Assembly (NCBI GenBank): GCA_964514665.1
Contig: CAZESH010000037.1
Location: 1-22,648, forward strand
Direction: 5' to 3'
Source of the DNA: CAZESH01 sp964514665
Lineage (GTDB): Bacteria; Bacillota; Bacilli; Paenibacillales; KCTC-25726
DNA: 22,648 nt
Shown here: piece after piece, positions 14,056 through 21,957 of the stretch
Numbering within the stretch: position 1 is the stretch's first letter
Layout of the letters: every line of letters begins with the position of its first letter
Notes under the pieces: generated by a model
What the model saw: the letters and a program-made list of their open reading frames with translations, nothing else
Told to the model about the DNA's origin: nothing
Databases searched by the model: none
Made by a program: the position numbers and the translations under genes

Positions 14056-15138
14056 TTGTTTCATGATATTGGCGTGGAAGAGCTTTTGCAGTACAAGGGC
14101 AAAGAGCCGTTGGCATTGATTGATGTTCGCTCACCCAAGGAATTCGCGGACGGCTCCATCATCGGCAGCATGAATATCCCTCTGTTTGATGATAATGAAC
14201 GCGCGGAAATCGGGATATTGTACAAGCAAGCGGGTTATGAAAAAGCCAAGGAAAAAGGGCTGGAGATTGTTTCGAAGAAGCTCCCCGAATGGATCAAGCG
14301 CTTCTCCGAGCTCAAGCGGCCGATGGCGGTGTTTTGCTGGCGGGGCGGAATGAGAAGCAAGACGGCCGCCACATTGCTGGATTTGATGGGAATGAAGGTA
14401 TTCCGCCTCACAGGAGGCTACCGGGCATACCGCAAGTGGGTGGTGGAACGGCTTGAGCATTTCGAGTTTCGTCCCACACTGATCGCTGTCAATGGATATA
14501 CCGGCAGCGGGAAGTCTTCGATTTTGCGGGCCATGGAGGAGAACGGTTATCCCGTAATAGATCTGGAAGCCGCAGCTGCGCATCGCGGCTCGGTATTCGG
14601 CGGTATAGGGCTCCATCCGCATAATCAAAAAACATTTGACACGATCCTGCTGCAGCGGCTGCTGGAGGTAAACGACGAGCCCTACGTACTGATTGAAGCG
14701 GAGAGTAAAAAGATCGGCAAATGCATGGTGCCGGGCTTTCTGATGGAAGCCAAAGAAAATGGCATTCATGTGTTCATCGACATCCCCTGCGAGCAAAGGG
14801 CAAGGCACATTATTGAGGAATACGTTCCCGAGGACTATCCGGAACAAAGCATGCAGGCTTTCGAACGGATCAAGTCGCGGATTCATACACCGATTGCGGC
14901 CCGGATCCATATGAATTTAACGGAAGGCCATTATCTTGAAGCGGTGACGGATTTGCTGACCTATTATTATGATCCCAAATATGAGCATTCGATCGAGCAA
15001 TATTGGCAGGATCACATTAAGATTTCCGCAAGCCATTGGCAGGAAGCATGGGTAAAGCTGGCCGAACAGTTTGATGCTCTGCTGGAGCAAAGCACTCCGA
15101 ATACGCCGCCTTCCGCAGCCATTAAATCTCGATCCTGA
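14056..15138 (+). CDS. mnmH: tRNA 2-selenouridine synthase
   Basis: A 360-aa protein (YbbB/SelU) that replaces sulphur of wobble 2-thiouridine in tRNA-Lys/Glu/Gln with selenium from selenophosphate through a geranylated intermediate. The rhodanese domain spans about 1-130 with catalytic Cys94 in FCWRGGMRS. The P-loop domain starts with GYTGSGKSS at 147-155. TTG 14056 follows TAAGGAGAG with 6 nt spacing. It lies 54 nt after selD and ends before a strong terminator. Confidence 0.95.
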   Translation: MFHDIGVEELLQYKGKEPLALIDVRSPKEFADGSIIGSMNIPLFDDNERAEIGILYKQAGYEKAKEKGLEIVSKKLPEWIKRFSELKRPMAVFCWRGGMRSKTAATLLDLMGMKVFRLTGGYRAYRKWVVERLEHFEFRPTLIAVNGYTGSGKSSILRAMEENGYPVIDLEAAAAHRGSVFGGIGLHPHNQKTFDTILLQRLLEVNDEPYVLIEAESKKIGKCMVPGFLMEAKENGIHVFIDIPCEQRARHIIEEYVPEDYPEQSMQAFERIKSRIHTPIAARIHMNLTEGHYLEAVTDLLTYYYDPKYEHSIEQYWQDHIKISASHWQEAWVKLAEQFDALLEQSTPNTPPSAAIKSRS

Positions 15139-15184
15139 ATTGCGAAATGCCAATTCTTTAGCCGCCGACTTGTTGTGAATTCGA

Positions 15185-15214
15185 CCATCCTCTTGATTTT
15201 AGAGGGTGGTTTTT
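15185..15214 (+). terminator. Intrinsic terminator of selD-mnmH
   Basis: CCATCCTCT (15185-15193) and AGAGGGTGG (15201-15209) form a 9-bp stem with a 7-nt loop, followed by TTTTTG. Confidence 0.85.
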
Positions 15215-15344
15215 GTTGTTGAAAAAATTCAACAAATTTTCCCCGGGAGCTGTGTCAAAGACGGGTTATGCAAACTATACTGAAATTAGGAACGCTGGGC
15301 ATTCGTCTAGAAAACCGCAGCCTGCGGCAGGGAGGAATGATGGA

Positions 15345-15761
15345 ATGATCGCGTGGAGTATAGCGTTAATTGCTGTGGCATTAGCGGGCTTGTCGATTTA
15401 TGCCATCATCACTTTGAGGTCGGTTCGTGCAACGTTCGGACAAATGACGGAGACGCTTAAGCACATTGAATCGACGATCGATCAAGTCGGTACTGAATCG
15501 GTTGAACTGCTGAAAGTATCGCGACAAATAACGGAAAACGTTCATGGGAAACTCGAGGCTGCCACCGCTGTCGGGCAGGTGTCTGCTGCGGTATCGCGGT
15601 CCCTTGGCAAACATTCGCGCAAAATCGAAAGCAATAAACCTTCACAGTATGATCAATGGGTGGAATTGGGATCCGTACTGTTCGGTCTATGGAATTCATA
15701 TTCTTCCCGCAAATCGTCGGGGCGGCGGGAGCGGCATGACAAGGATGAAAAAAAATCATGA
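15345..15761 (+). CDS. DUF948 / YtxG-like protein
   Basis: A 138-aa protein with an N-terminal membrane helix (MIAWSIALIAVALAGLSIYAI) and a following amphipathic coiled coil (VRATFGQMTETLKHIESTI ...), the DUF948 pattern. The C-terminal tail is Ser/Arg/Lys-rich. The ATG at 15345 lies 9 nt after AGGGAGG; a longer reading from 15213 would start inside the preceding terminator. ytxG and ytxH are neighbours in Bacillus and belong to the general stress regulon, as probably here; no sigma-B promoter is clear. Confidence 0.8.
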   Translation: MIAWSIALIAVALAGLSIYAIITLRSVRATFGQMTETLKHIESTIDQVGTESVELLKVSRQITENVHGKLEAATAVGQVSAAVSRSLGKHSRKIESNKPSQYDQWVELGSVLFGLWNSYSSRKSSGRRERHDKDEKKS

Positions 15762-15775
15762 AGGAGAGGAATGAC

Positions 15776-16090
15776 ATGGAAGAACGCAATTTTCATGGAA
15801 AGGATTTCTTGATCGGAGCTTTAGTCGGAGGCATCGTAGGTGCAGCTAGTGCATTATTGTTGGCGCCGAAGGCGGGTAAAGAGCTGCGTGGAGATATTGC
15901 CGAACAATATCAAAGCATCAGCCAAAAGACGCAGGAAATTGCCAAAAGCGTCAAGAATCAAACGGTTCAAGTGAGCGGAAAAGCGCGTCAAGCGGCAGGA
16001 ACCGTGCTGAATGGACTGAAGTCCGGCCATGAAGACAAACAAGAGTCCTCCGCCGACGTCAGTGAGGAAATCGAGCAAGCGGTGAACTGA
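15776..16090 (+). CDS. YtxH-family protein
   Basis: A 104-aa protein with a glycine-rich membrane-inserting N-terminus followed by the YtxH signature (FLIGALVGGIVGAASALLL, APKAGKELRGDI), then an amphipathic helical tail. It is a general-stress-type protein of unknown mechanism. The ATG 15776 is 6 nt after AAGGAGAGG; an upstream in-frame ATG at 15758 precedes that site. The gap to the YtxG-like gene is 14 nt. Confidence 0.85.
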   Translation: MEERNFHGKDFLIGALVGGIVGAASALLLAPKAGKELRGDIAEQYQSISQKTQEIAKSVKNQTVQVSGKARQAAGTVLNGLKSGHEDKQESSADVSEEIEQAVN

Positions 16091-16110
16091 AAGAGTCTCT
16101 TTAACACTTC

Positions 16111-16159
16111 GAGGGCTGTCTCAAGAGCGGGTAAGCTTGCTTATTAGACAGCCCTCTTT
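16111..16159. terminator. Bidirectional terminator
   Basis: GAGGGCTGTCT (16111-16121) pairs perfectly with AGACAGCCCTC (16146-16156). The 24-nt loop contains a small CAAG/CTTG hairpin. It lies between convergent genes. Confidence 0.8.
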
Positions 16160-16167
16160 CGTGCATT

Positions 16168-17292
16168 TCACCATTTGGCGGGATCGATTTTCTTGATATC
16201 GAGCCCTTGCCAGATGTTCTTTACCTTGACTTCGTCCGCATGCTCGAACACCAGCCAGGCGGTGGGCAAATAGCGCTCGCCATATTCGCTGGACGGATGA
16301 TTTACGATGCCGTTCTCCTTGGTGACAAGGACCGTGGAAGAACCGCCGTCGAGATTGGCGGCAATTACGGCTCCGTGCTGCAGAAACAGCTGCTGCACAT
16401 CATAGAGCGTGGCGCCGATGCTGCCCGGCTGCCTTCCGTCGATAATTGCAAACATAATCGTGCCGTCTTCTTTCTGGGCGATGGAGGTTCGCGGCGCGAT
16501 GCCCCATCCTCCCTCTTCGTTCTTGATCATTCCTTCTCCATTGACAATAAAGCGCGGTGCGAAGCTTACGGCTTCCTTAACGCCCATTTTACGCAGCTCC
16601 GAGGGCTTGTATTTTCCCGCCAGCAGTCTCCCGTTTTGATCTATCCCTACGATATGCGCGGGTGCGTCATCCTTGGAATCGTTGTAATAAATGCTGCCTC
16701 CAGACATGACCACGCCAATCGGTTGAAAGCCGTTGCCCTTCCAGTTGGGATCGGCAAATCCGCCGGCGTTTACTCCAGCCAGCGCACCGGTTCTTTTCAC
16801 CATACTGCTGACTTTTTCGCCTTTTCCGACTCGCTCCGGCACGACGATGCGCAGCGCTTTCGGATCGCTGACAAACAGCAAATAGCCTTTATAGCCTTTG
16901 CCTGAAACGGGTTCTATGCGGATCAGCGGCTGTTTTTCCTCTGTCTGCGCCGCCTGCTCGGGAACATGAACCGGATTTTGCACCGGCACTGCAGCCATCT
17001 GATCGAAACGCTTGTCATATTCGGCGACACGTCGATCAAGCTCGCTTTGTCCGATCAAATACTTTGCCCATACGCGATGTTGGGTCGTAATCACGCTGTC
17101 GGCAATAATAAACCGTATCCGTGTACCGGACGATGTAAGGAAGAACCATGCGGAAAACAGCGTCATCAAGAGCGACAGCACGAGTAATACAAAGAGCAGG
17201 ACTGCCAATTTCCGGTTTTTTTTGTGTCGTTTCTTATTGCGCCCGATTGCCGGCGCCGCGGTTAAATCGGATAATCCCGGTTTATGGTTCAA
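16168..17292 (-). CDS. Phosphodiester glycosidase (NAGPA)-domain membrane protein
   Basis: A 374-aa protein. A basic cytoplasmic head (18-28) and one signal-anchor helix (29-53) put the rest outside the membrane. The NAGPA/DUF2233 domain covers about 155-360 with GVNAGGF, PIGVVMSGG, PRTSIAQKEDG and the signature NLDGGSSTVLV. Members remove phosphodiester-linked sugars or act on envelope polysaccharides (YqgS-like); the substrate here is unknown. Translation starts at TTG 17292 preceded by GGAGTGGAG. It diverges from glutamate racemase across a 301-nt spacer. Confidence 0.88.
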   Translation of the reverse strand: MNHKPGLSDLTAAPAIGRNKKRHKKNRKLAVLLFVLLVLSLLMTLFSAWFFLTSSGTRIRFIIADSVITTQHRVWAKYLIGQSELDRRVAEYDKRFDQMAAVPVQNPVHVPEQAAQTEEKQPLIRIEPVSGKGYKGYLLFVSDPKALRIVVPERVGKGEKVSSMVKRTGALAGVNAGGFADPNWKGNGFQPIGVVMSGGSIYYNDSKDDAPAHIVGIDQNGRLLAGKYKPSELRKMGVKEAVSFAPRFIVNGEGMIKNEEGGWGIAPRTSIAQKEDGTIMFAIIDGRQPGSIGATLYDVQQLFLQHGAVIAANLDGGSSTVLVTKENGIVNHPSSEYGERYLPTAWLVFEHADEVKVKNIWQGLDIKKIDPAKW

Positions 17293-17593
17293 TTTTCTCC
17301 ACTCCGCTCCCTGTTTCTTTATAAGCCAAGGCTTTTCTCTCTTAATATGGACGAGGGCGGAGGCGGAAAAGTTGCGCAGCAGGTCGTACGAGCCGCATAT
17401 TTCAGGCCTTTCCTATTGAATTATTGGCAAAAGTATCGGATGATGATATAAATATATGGACGAGAAGACACGGAGGAACTGCATTTGCCTCTATCGCTGA
17501 AATGAAGCAAGGTACCTTTAACATTTCGATTTCATATTCATATGCTAACTGTGAGCTATACTATATTTTATCATGTAAAGGAAGCGGTTATTT
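17293..17593. other. Divergent intergenic region
   Basis: 301 nt between the phosphodiester glycosidase-domain gene and murI. TATACT at 17557-17562 may be the murI -10, but I see no good -35. A possible ORF from 17424 overlapping the murI start has no protein-like features. Otherwise nothing is supported. Confidence 0.5.
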
Positions 17594-18409
17594 GTGCAGC
17601 AATCGATTGCGATATTGGATTCAGGCGTTGGCGGTTTAACGGTTGTAAAGGAAATTATGCGGCAGCTTCCCCGTGAAAAAATCATTTATTTCGGAGATAC
17701 GGCAAGAGCCCCATACGGTCCCCGTGCGGCCGAGGAAGTTTTGATGTTTACAAGGCAAATTGTGGATTACTTGCTTCAGTTCAATCCGAAAATGATCGTG
17801 ATTGCATGCAATACGGCGACGGCGGTAGCCATTGAGGCGATCCGCTCGGAAATCTCGCTTCCTGTGGTAGGCGTTATTCATCCCGGGGTAAGGGCAGCCA
17901 TCAAAACTAGCTGGAACGGCAAAATCGGGGTGATCGGAACGGAAGGAACGATCAAGAGCGGAGCCTATGAGAAGGTGCTGAAAAGCATTTCTCCGCACTT
18001 GGATGTATACAGTGAAGCTTGCCCTCAGCTTGTGCCTCTGGTTGAGAAAGGCATCTATTTGAACGATCCAGAACAAACCCGCCGCGTGGTAGATCAAGCT
18101 TTGAGGTGTTTAATGGATAAACCGCTGGATTGCCTGATTCTCGGCTGTACCCATTATCCTTTCCTTAGTGAAACGATTTCCGAAGTGATGGGACCAGATG
18201 TTCAACTCATCAGTTCTGCCGAAGAAACCGCCAGGGAAATCGGGACTATTCTGTACCATAGAAGACAGCTGGCCAAACAGGATCTTCCTCCGATCCATCA
18301 ATTTCTGTGCAGCGGTGACCCGGAATTATTCCGTAGAATCGCGTTGGAGTGGCTGGGAGATCAAATCATTGTCAATCCTGCCGTATGGCAGGTAACCAAA
18401 ATCGTATAA
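17594..18409 (+). CDS. murI: Glutamate racemase
   Basis: A 271-aa enzyme that makes D-glutamate for peptidoglycan. Catalytic features are complete: AILDSGVGG with Asp9, ACNTATA with Cys72, and ILGCTHYPF with Cys185 and His187. The substrate-binding YFGDTARAPYG is present. Length is standard. The start is GTG 17594 after AAGGAAG (nine-nt spacing). A strong terminator follows. Bacillus names the main racemase racE; from this sequence alone I cannot separate the two names. Confidence 0.95.
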   Translation: MQQSIAILDSGVGGLTVVKEIMRQLPREKIIYFGDTARAPYGPRAAEEVLMFTRQIVDYLLQFNPKMIVIACNTATAVAIEAIRSEISLPVVGVIHPGVRAAIKTSWNGKIGVIGTEGTIKSGAYEKVLKSISPHLDVYSEACPQLVPLVEKGIYLNDPEQTRRVVDQALRCLMDKPLDCLILGCTHYPFLSETISEVMGPDVQLISSAEETAREIGTILYHRRQLAKQDLPPIHQFLCSGDPELFRRIALEWLGDQIIVNPAVWQVTKIV

Positions 18410-18424
18410 AGGCTGAAAGCTGCA

Positions 18425-18458
18425 CCGGGCAATCCGTTACGGATTCCCGGTTTTTTTT
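18425..18458 (+). terminator. Intrinsic terminator of murI
   Basis: CCGGG-c-AATCCG (18425-18436) pairs with CGGATTCCCGG (18440-18450) with one bulged C and loop TTA, followed by eight T. Confidence 0.9.
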
Positions 18459-18601
18459 AACCACAATAGAATTTATAAGTTAGGACACTCCTCTATGGGA
18501 GGTCTCGGGTAGAGGTTTTCTCATTCATTTATAGTAAAAGAGTAAATGTTTACGAATACTGGATAAGTGAGGTTGTAAAACATCAAGGGAGGAAAAAAAA
18601 G

Positions 18602-19183
18602 ATGAGAGCCTTATTCAAACTGCCGTTCATTGTTCTGTTTCTTGCATGGCTTGCCGCCGGATGCGCTGCCGGCAACGCTGGACAAGATGCTGCCGACCAA
18701 GGCGCCGGCAAACAAACGCCAAAGACCACCGATCTTCCGCCTAAACAGGAAACCTCCGTTCAGAAGCATACCGTATCGCTTTATTTTTCCGATAAAGAAC
18801 TGACGAAAACTTACCGTACGGAAAAGGACGTCGAGGTGGAGAATGAAGCGGATTTGCCGAAGGCGGCGCTGCAAGCCTGGATTGCCGGTCCGGAGCAGGA
18901 AAAATTGTCCGGGCTTGTGCCTCCCGGGGTGGCGGTGGAGTATGTCAAAGCGTCAGACGGCACAGTTGAGGTCAGCTTTTCCAAGGAAATCAAACACGCC
19001 AATCTCGGCTCCACCGGTGAAATGATGCTGCTGGGGCAGCTCGCCCTCATTATGAAGCAATTCGGCTATGATGCCACGCAGGTCCTTGTCGAAGGGAAAA
19101 AAGAAGAGACGCTTCTCGGTCATATGGATACCAGCAAGCCTCTGAAAGCCCAGGATCCGGGAAATATCGAATTCATCAAATAA
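18602..19183 (+). CDS. GerM-domain lipoprotein
   Basis: A 193-aa lipoprotein with signal peptide and lipobox LAAGC (lipidated Cys21), a Gln/Lys/Thr-rich linker to about residue 55 and one GerMN domain (about 56-170): HTVSLYFSDKELTKTYRTEK, LPKAALQAWIAGP, VPPGVAVEYVK and VEVSFSKEI. GerM of B. subtilis has two such domains and acts in sporulation and germination; single-domain lipoproteins are common in Paenibacillaceae. GGGAGG precedes the ATG. It lies 60 nt before the M14 endopeptidase, which suggests shared cell-wall or cortex work. Confidence 0.88.
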   Translation: MRALFKLPFIVLFLAWLAAGCAAGNAGQDAADQGAGKQTPKTTDLPPKQETSVQKHTVSLYFSDKELTKTYRTEKDVEVENEADLPKAALQAWIAGPEQEKLSGLVPPGVAVEYVKASDGTVEVSFSKEIKHANLGSTGEMMLLGQLALIMKQFGYDATQVLVEGKKEETLLGHMDTSKPLKAQDPGNIEFIK

Positions 19184-19243
19184 ACCGGCATGTTATAAAA
19201 ATGCCCGGGCATACATTGTTAAAGATGAACCAGATGGAGGGTG

Positions 19244-20455
19244 ATGATTCTGTTTTCCTACATGGCAAGAGTTGGCGACTCCTGGCAGAGAATAGCCCGC
19301 CGTTTTTGCATCAGCGTCGATGCGCTGATTTGCGCAAATCCACAGCTGAACCCGTTAGACTATGTCATACCCGGACTGATTTTGCAGGTGCCCGATCTTC
19401 CCTACAGCCCCTTTTATTCGGTTCAACGCGGGGATACGTTTTTTGACATTGCGCTTCATTTCAATTTGACGCCCCAGCATTTGCAGGCTGCAAATCCGCA
19501 GATTGCGCCGCAGCGGTTGAAGATCGGCGACCTGTTGACCATTCCGCCGGGCATCGGAAATGACGTTGTCACCGGCTCCTATGCATACGGTTATCTGGAA
19601 ATGATGGCGGATCTTAGCGTTTTGTCGAGCCGATATGCGGAAATTGAAGTAAATACGATAGGCAAAAGCGTGATGGGCAAAGCGATTCCTGTCGCAAGAC
19701 TGGGTTCGGGGCCGAAGCAATTGCAGTTCAATGCAGCTTTTCATGCCAATGAATGGATCACTTCATTATTGCTGATGAAGTTTTTGGAGGCGTGCGCCAA
19801 GGCTGCAAGCAATCAAGGCAGTATTCGGGGCATATCGATTCCTTTATGTCTGGAGAAGGTGACGCTTTGGATTGTTCCGATGGTCAATCCCGACGGTGTG
19901 GAATTGGTTCATACGGGCATTTATCCGCAGCATCCCTTTTTTCAAAGCCTGCTGGAGTGGAACTGCGGGATGCGTGATTTTACCGGCTGGAAGGCCAATA
20001 TCCGCGGCGTAGATTTAAATGACCAGTTTCCCGCTCATTGGGAGGAGGAACAAGCGCGCAGACATAAACACGGTCCCGGGCCCCGTGATTATACCGGCAG
20101 GGCTCCGCTGACAGAGCCGGAGGCAGAGGCGATCTATCAGTTCACCGGGAAAATCGGCTTTGAGCGAGTGCTCGCCTTTCATACGCAAGGCAAGGAAATT
20201 TACTGGAATTACCGGGACTGCGAGCCTGATAATGCGGCTTTGCTCGCGGAACGTTTCGCTTTGGCGAGCGGCTATCGGGCAGTCAAGCTCACAGGCAGCG
20301 ACGCCGGTTTCAAGGACTGGTTCATCCAGGAATTTCGCCGTCCCGGCTTTACTATAGAGGTGGGGGCGGGGACGAATCCCCTGCCGATCCGCCAATTTTC
20401 AGAAATTTATCAAGACGCCTTGGGCATTCTGCTGGAGGCAATGCGAGCGGACTGA
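19244..20455 (+). CDS. LysM-LysM-M14 gamma-D-glutamyl-diaminopimelate endopeptidase
   Basis: A protein of about 403 aa with two LysM domains (about 6-50 and 57-102: VGDSWQRIARRFCI and RGDTFFDIALHFNL) followed by an M14 carboxypeptidase-type domain. Zinc ligands His167 and Glu170 are in AFHANEW, with the third ligand probably in LAFHTQG. Arg/Asn substrate binding fits GVDLNDQFP, and the catalytic Glu is in GFTIEVGAG. It cleaves the D-Glu-to-diaminopimelate bond of peptidoglycan like EndoI. No signal peptide is seen, as in spore-compartment relatives. The start is uncertain: GGAGG (19236-19240) is 3 nt before ATG 19244 and 9 nt before CTG 19250, whose reading MFSY resembles relatives. Confidence 0.92.
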   Translation: MILFSYMARVGDSWQRIARRFCISVDALICANPQLNPLDYVIPGLILQVPDLPYSPFYSVQRGDTFFDIALHFNLTPQHLQAANPQIAPQRLKIGDLLTIPPGIGNDVVTGSYAYGYLEMMADLSVLSSRYAEIEVNTIGKSVMGKAIPVARLGSGPKQLQFNAAFHANEWITSLLLMKFLEACAKAASNQGSIRGISIPLCLEKVTLWIVPMVNPDGVELVHTGIYPQHPFFQSLLEWNCGMRDFTGWKANIRGVDLNDQFPAHWEEEQARRHKHGPGPRDYTGRAPLTEPEAEAIYQFTGKIGFERVLAFHTQGKEIYWNYRDCEPDNAALLAERFALASGYRAVKLTGSDAGFKDWFIQEFRRPGFTIEVGAGTNPLPIRQFSEIYQDALGILLEAMRAD

Positions 20456-20457
20456 AA

Positions 20458-20853
20458 TCAGGTCCACTTCGCGGCCCAAAGCTTCATTTCTCTCAAAATC
20501 TGATGCAAATCCTCTCCTTTGGGGGTCAAGGTGTACTCGACCGTAACGGGAACGGTAGGGAAAGCATGACGTTCCAGGACTCCTTGATCTTCAAGATGAC
20601 GCAAGGTATCGGTCAGTGATTTCGGGCTGATGCCTGCGACTTTGCGCTGCAGCTCGCCAAAGCGTTTTGTTCCATTGAAAAGCTCCCTTAATACAAGAAA
20701 GGACCACTTTCCTCCGATAACCGACAAAGTCTTCTCGATTGAGCATGCGATTACCAGCGGCTGCTTCGGTATGTAATTGCTTGCGTTTTTCTTATGTGCT
20801 TCCGCTTTTCCCGCTTTCATTACAGACGTTTCCGCAAGAGACTCTCGTACCAT
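20458..20853 (-). CDS. HxlR-family transcriptional regulator
   Basis: A 131-aa winged-helix regulator with the complete HxlR pattern: C37-SIEKTLSVIGGKWSFLVLREL, NGTKRFGELQRKVAGISPKS, LTDTLRHLEDQG and VPVTVEYTLTPKG. The Cys at the family position is the redox/electrophile sensor in YodB-like members. Its N-terminal 30 residues are longer than usual. The ATG 20853 is 8 nt after AAAGGA; ATG 20862 sits directly on that site. A palindrome at 20880-20898 overlaps its promoter region, so it is probably self-repressed. It converges with the endopeptidase gene (2-nt gap). Confidence 0.92.
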   Translation of the reverse strand: MVRESLAETSVMKAGKAEAHKKNASNYIPKQPLVIACSIEKTLSVIGGKWSFLVLRELFNGTKRFGELQRKVAGISPKSLTDTLRHLEDQGVLERHAFPTVPVTVEYTLTPKGEDLHQILREMKLWAAKWT

Positions 20854-20879
20854 TGCTCTCATCCTTTCGTTTTTAACTT

Positions 20880-20898
20880 TACTATAAAATCTATAGTA
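20880..20898. promoter_or_regulatory. Palindromic operator for the HxlR regulator
   Basis: TACTATA (20880-20886), a 5-nt spacer and TATAGTA (20892-20898) form a perfect inverted repeat 27 nt upstream of the start codon. HxlR/DUF24 dimers bind this type of site. Confidence 0.65.
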
Positions 20899-20981
20899 TC
20901 TATGAAAACATACACAAATAAAGAATAAAAACCCTTACTTTCAATTCTAAAGAAATGATTATGAAATGGCAAGAGCCTTGT

Positions 20982-21010
20982 TTGCTTTCGCACAGCGGTT
21001 TCATTACAAT
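20982..21010 (+). promoter_or_regulatory. Possible sigma-A promoter for the HesB-like gene
   Basis: TTGCTT (20982-20987), 17-nt spacer, TACAAT (21005-21010). Confidence 0.4.
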
Positions 21011-21072
21011 AGGGACAAGATAGGGTGAAAAGCAGGGCCTTAGGACCATAAAAAATTCGGGAGCTGATACCG

Positions 21073-21375
21073 ATGCAGTGTAAAATAACAAGAAATGCCG
21101 CGAGAAAAATCATGCAGGAGCTGGAAAACGAAGAAAATTTGAATATGAAGCTGCGCGTAGTGGTCACCCAGTCTCACGGGGATCATGTGCATTACGGGCT
21201 GGATTTGGATGAGCCGGGAGAGAGCGATGAGGTGGTCGCCACCGATAAAGGAATCGATGTGATTCTGGAAAAGGGAAATCCGTGGCTGGACGGTGTGAAG
21301 ATCGACTATTTGTATTTTCCTCAAGAGGGATATGTGATTACCAATCCTTCCAAAGGAAATGCCGGAGATCATTGA
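21073..21375 (+). CDS. HesB/IscA-like protein lacking cluster cysteines
   Basis: A 100-aa protein of the Fe-S biogenesis fold: KITRNAARKIMQELE at the start, LRVVVTQSHGDHVHYGLDLD in the core, and IDYLYFPQEGYVITNPSKG at the end. True A-type carriers have a core Cys and a C-terminal CGC; here the only Cys is residue 3, so cluster carrying as in IscA is unlikely. GDHVHYG holds two His. The ATG 21073 has GGGAG nine nt upstream. It is followed by the DUF1450 gene 36 nt later, a probable operon. Confidence 0.85.
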   Translation: MQCKITRNAARKIMQELENEENLNMKLRVVVTQSHGDHVHYGLDLDEPGESDEVVATDKGIDVILEKGNPWLDGVKIDYLYFPQEGYVITNPSKGNAGDH

Positions 21376-21411
21376 TCGGGAACAAATTCCGCACAGAAAG
21401 GGAAGTAAAAG

Positions 21412-21633
21412 TTGGAAAACGACATCCGTATTTGCGATAAATGCAAGCATATCCGGTTGAAGACACTGCTGCCGAAAATCAATCAAATCGCGCCGGATTC
21501 AGAAGTGAAAATCGGATGCAAATCTTATTGCGGCCCCTGTTCACGATTTGCTTTTATTTATATTAACGGTCGATACGTCACGGGAAAGACCGAGGATGAA
21601 GCCGTGGAGAAGGCGAAAAAATACGTCAAATGA
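21412..21633 (+). CDS. DUF1450 (YuzB-like) protein
   Basis: A 73-aa protein with a thioredoxin-like small fold and five Cys: C8-x2-C11 (CDKCKHIRLKTL) and C36, C40, C43 in GCKSYCGPC, followed by FIYINGRYVTGKTEDEAVEKA, the usual DUF1450 end. A metal or redox role is likely but not established. Translation starts at TTG 21412 after AAAGGGAAG. Its pairing with the HesB-like gene points to iron-sulphur or redox maintenance. Confidence 0.82.
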   Translation: MENDIRICDKCKHIRLKTLLPKINQIAPDSEVKIGCKSYCGPCSRFAFIYINGRYVTGKTEDEAVEKAKKYVK

Positions 21634-21781
21634 CCGATGACAGGGATGGTTTTGCACGAAAAATAGTGCCATCGGACTACTTGATTGTGTTAAATGATCA
21701 AAATGTCCTATGTTCAAAACTGGGTATTCTTTCTAAAATATAAATAACAACAAAAGTTGATATCATTCGTTGAATCTCGAC

Positions 21782-21870
21782 AATGGCAAAGTTAACGAAA
21801 GTTAACGACGCAAAGCTATAGGGACTAAGGCGTATAAATCATGCGCTATGCCAGCCAGCTACCGAAGGAT
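21782..21870 (+). ncRNA. Cyclic di-GMP-I (GEMM-I) riboswitch aptamer
   Basis: AATGGCAAA leads into a perfect hairpin GTTAAC-GAAA-GTTAAC with a GNRA-type loop. Then come the hallmark GACGCAAAGCTATAGGGACT, AAGG, a variable arm (GGCG ... CGCTATGCC) and the closing AGCCAGCTACCG. All conserved GEMM-I blocks appear in order. It lies in the 324-nt leader region before the DUF192 gene. An apparent coding start at 21841 would lie inside the aptamer. Confidence 0.92.
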
Positions 21871-21900
21871 TTGGGATCAACCCGCTTTTTCCCTGCTAAA

Positions 21901-21946
21901 AATCCCCTTTCGGCTGCCGTCGCGAGGGGATTATTGTGTAAAGGGG
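21901..21946 (+). promoter_or_regulatory. Riboswitch expression platform masking the ribosome binding site
   Basis: AATCCCCT (21901-21908) pairs with AGGGGATT (21925-21932). The same strand segment CCCCTTT (21904-21910) is exactly complementary to AAAGGGG (21940-21946), which is the Shine-Dalgarno region of the next gene. The two pairings are mutually exclusive, as in a translational switch. A T-run at 21886-21890 follows only a weak hairpin. Confidence 0.55.
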
Positions 21947-21957
21947 GGAAGTGGAGC

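Noticed and set aside
14131..14910. Long minus-strand open frame (259 codons) opposite mnmH
   Set aside because: It lies wholly antisense to a gene with complete family motifs, has a Cys/His/Arg-rich composition and no ribosome binding site.
15213..15344. Upstream extension of the YtxG-like gene
   Set aside because: It starts in the T-tail of the mnmH terminator, and a proper ribosome binding site precedes ATG 15345.
16207..16905. Plus-strand open frame (232 codons) opposite the phosphodiester glycosidase-domain gene
   Set aside because: The minus-strand frame has the domain signatures; this one is its shadow.
17424..17639. 71-codon plus-strand frame before murI
   Set aside because: It overlaps the murI start in another frame, has no ribosome binding site and no recognisable features.
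21841..21957. Upstream extension of the DUF192 gene
   Set aside because: The extra codons are riboswitch sequence, and the ATG at 21958 has its own ribosome binding site.
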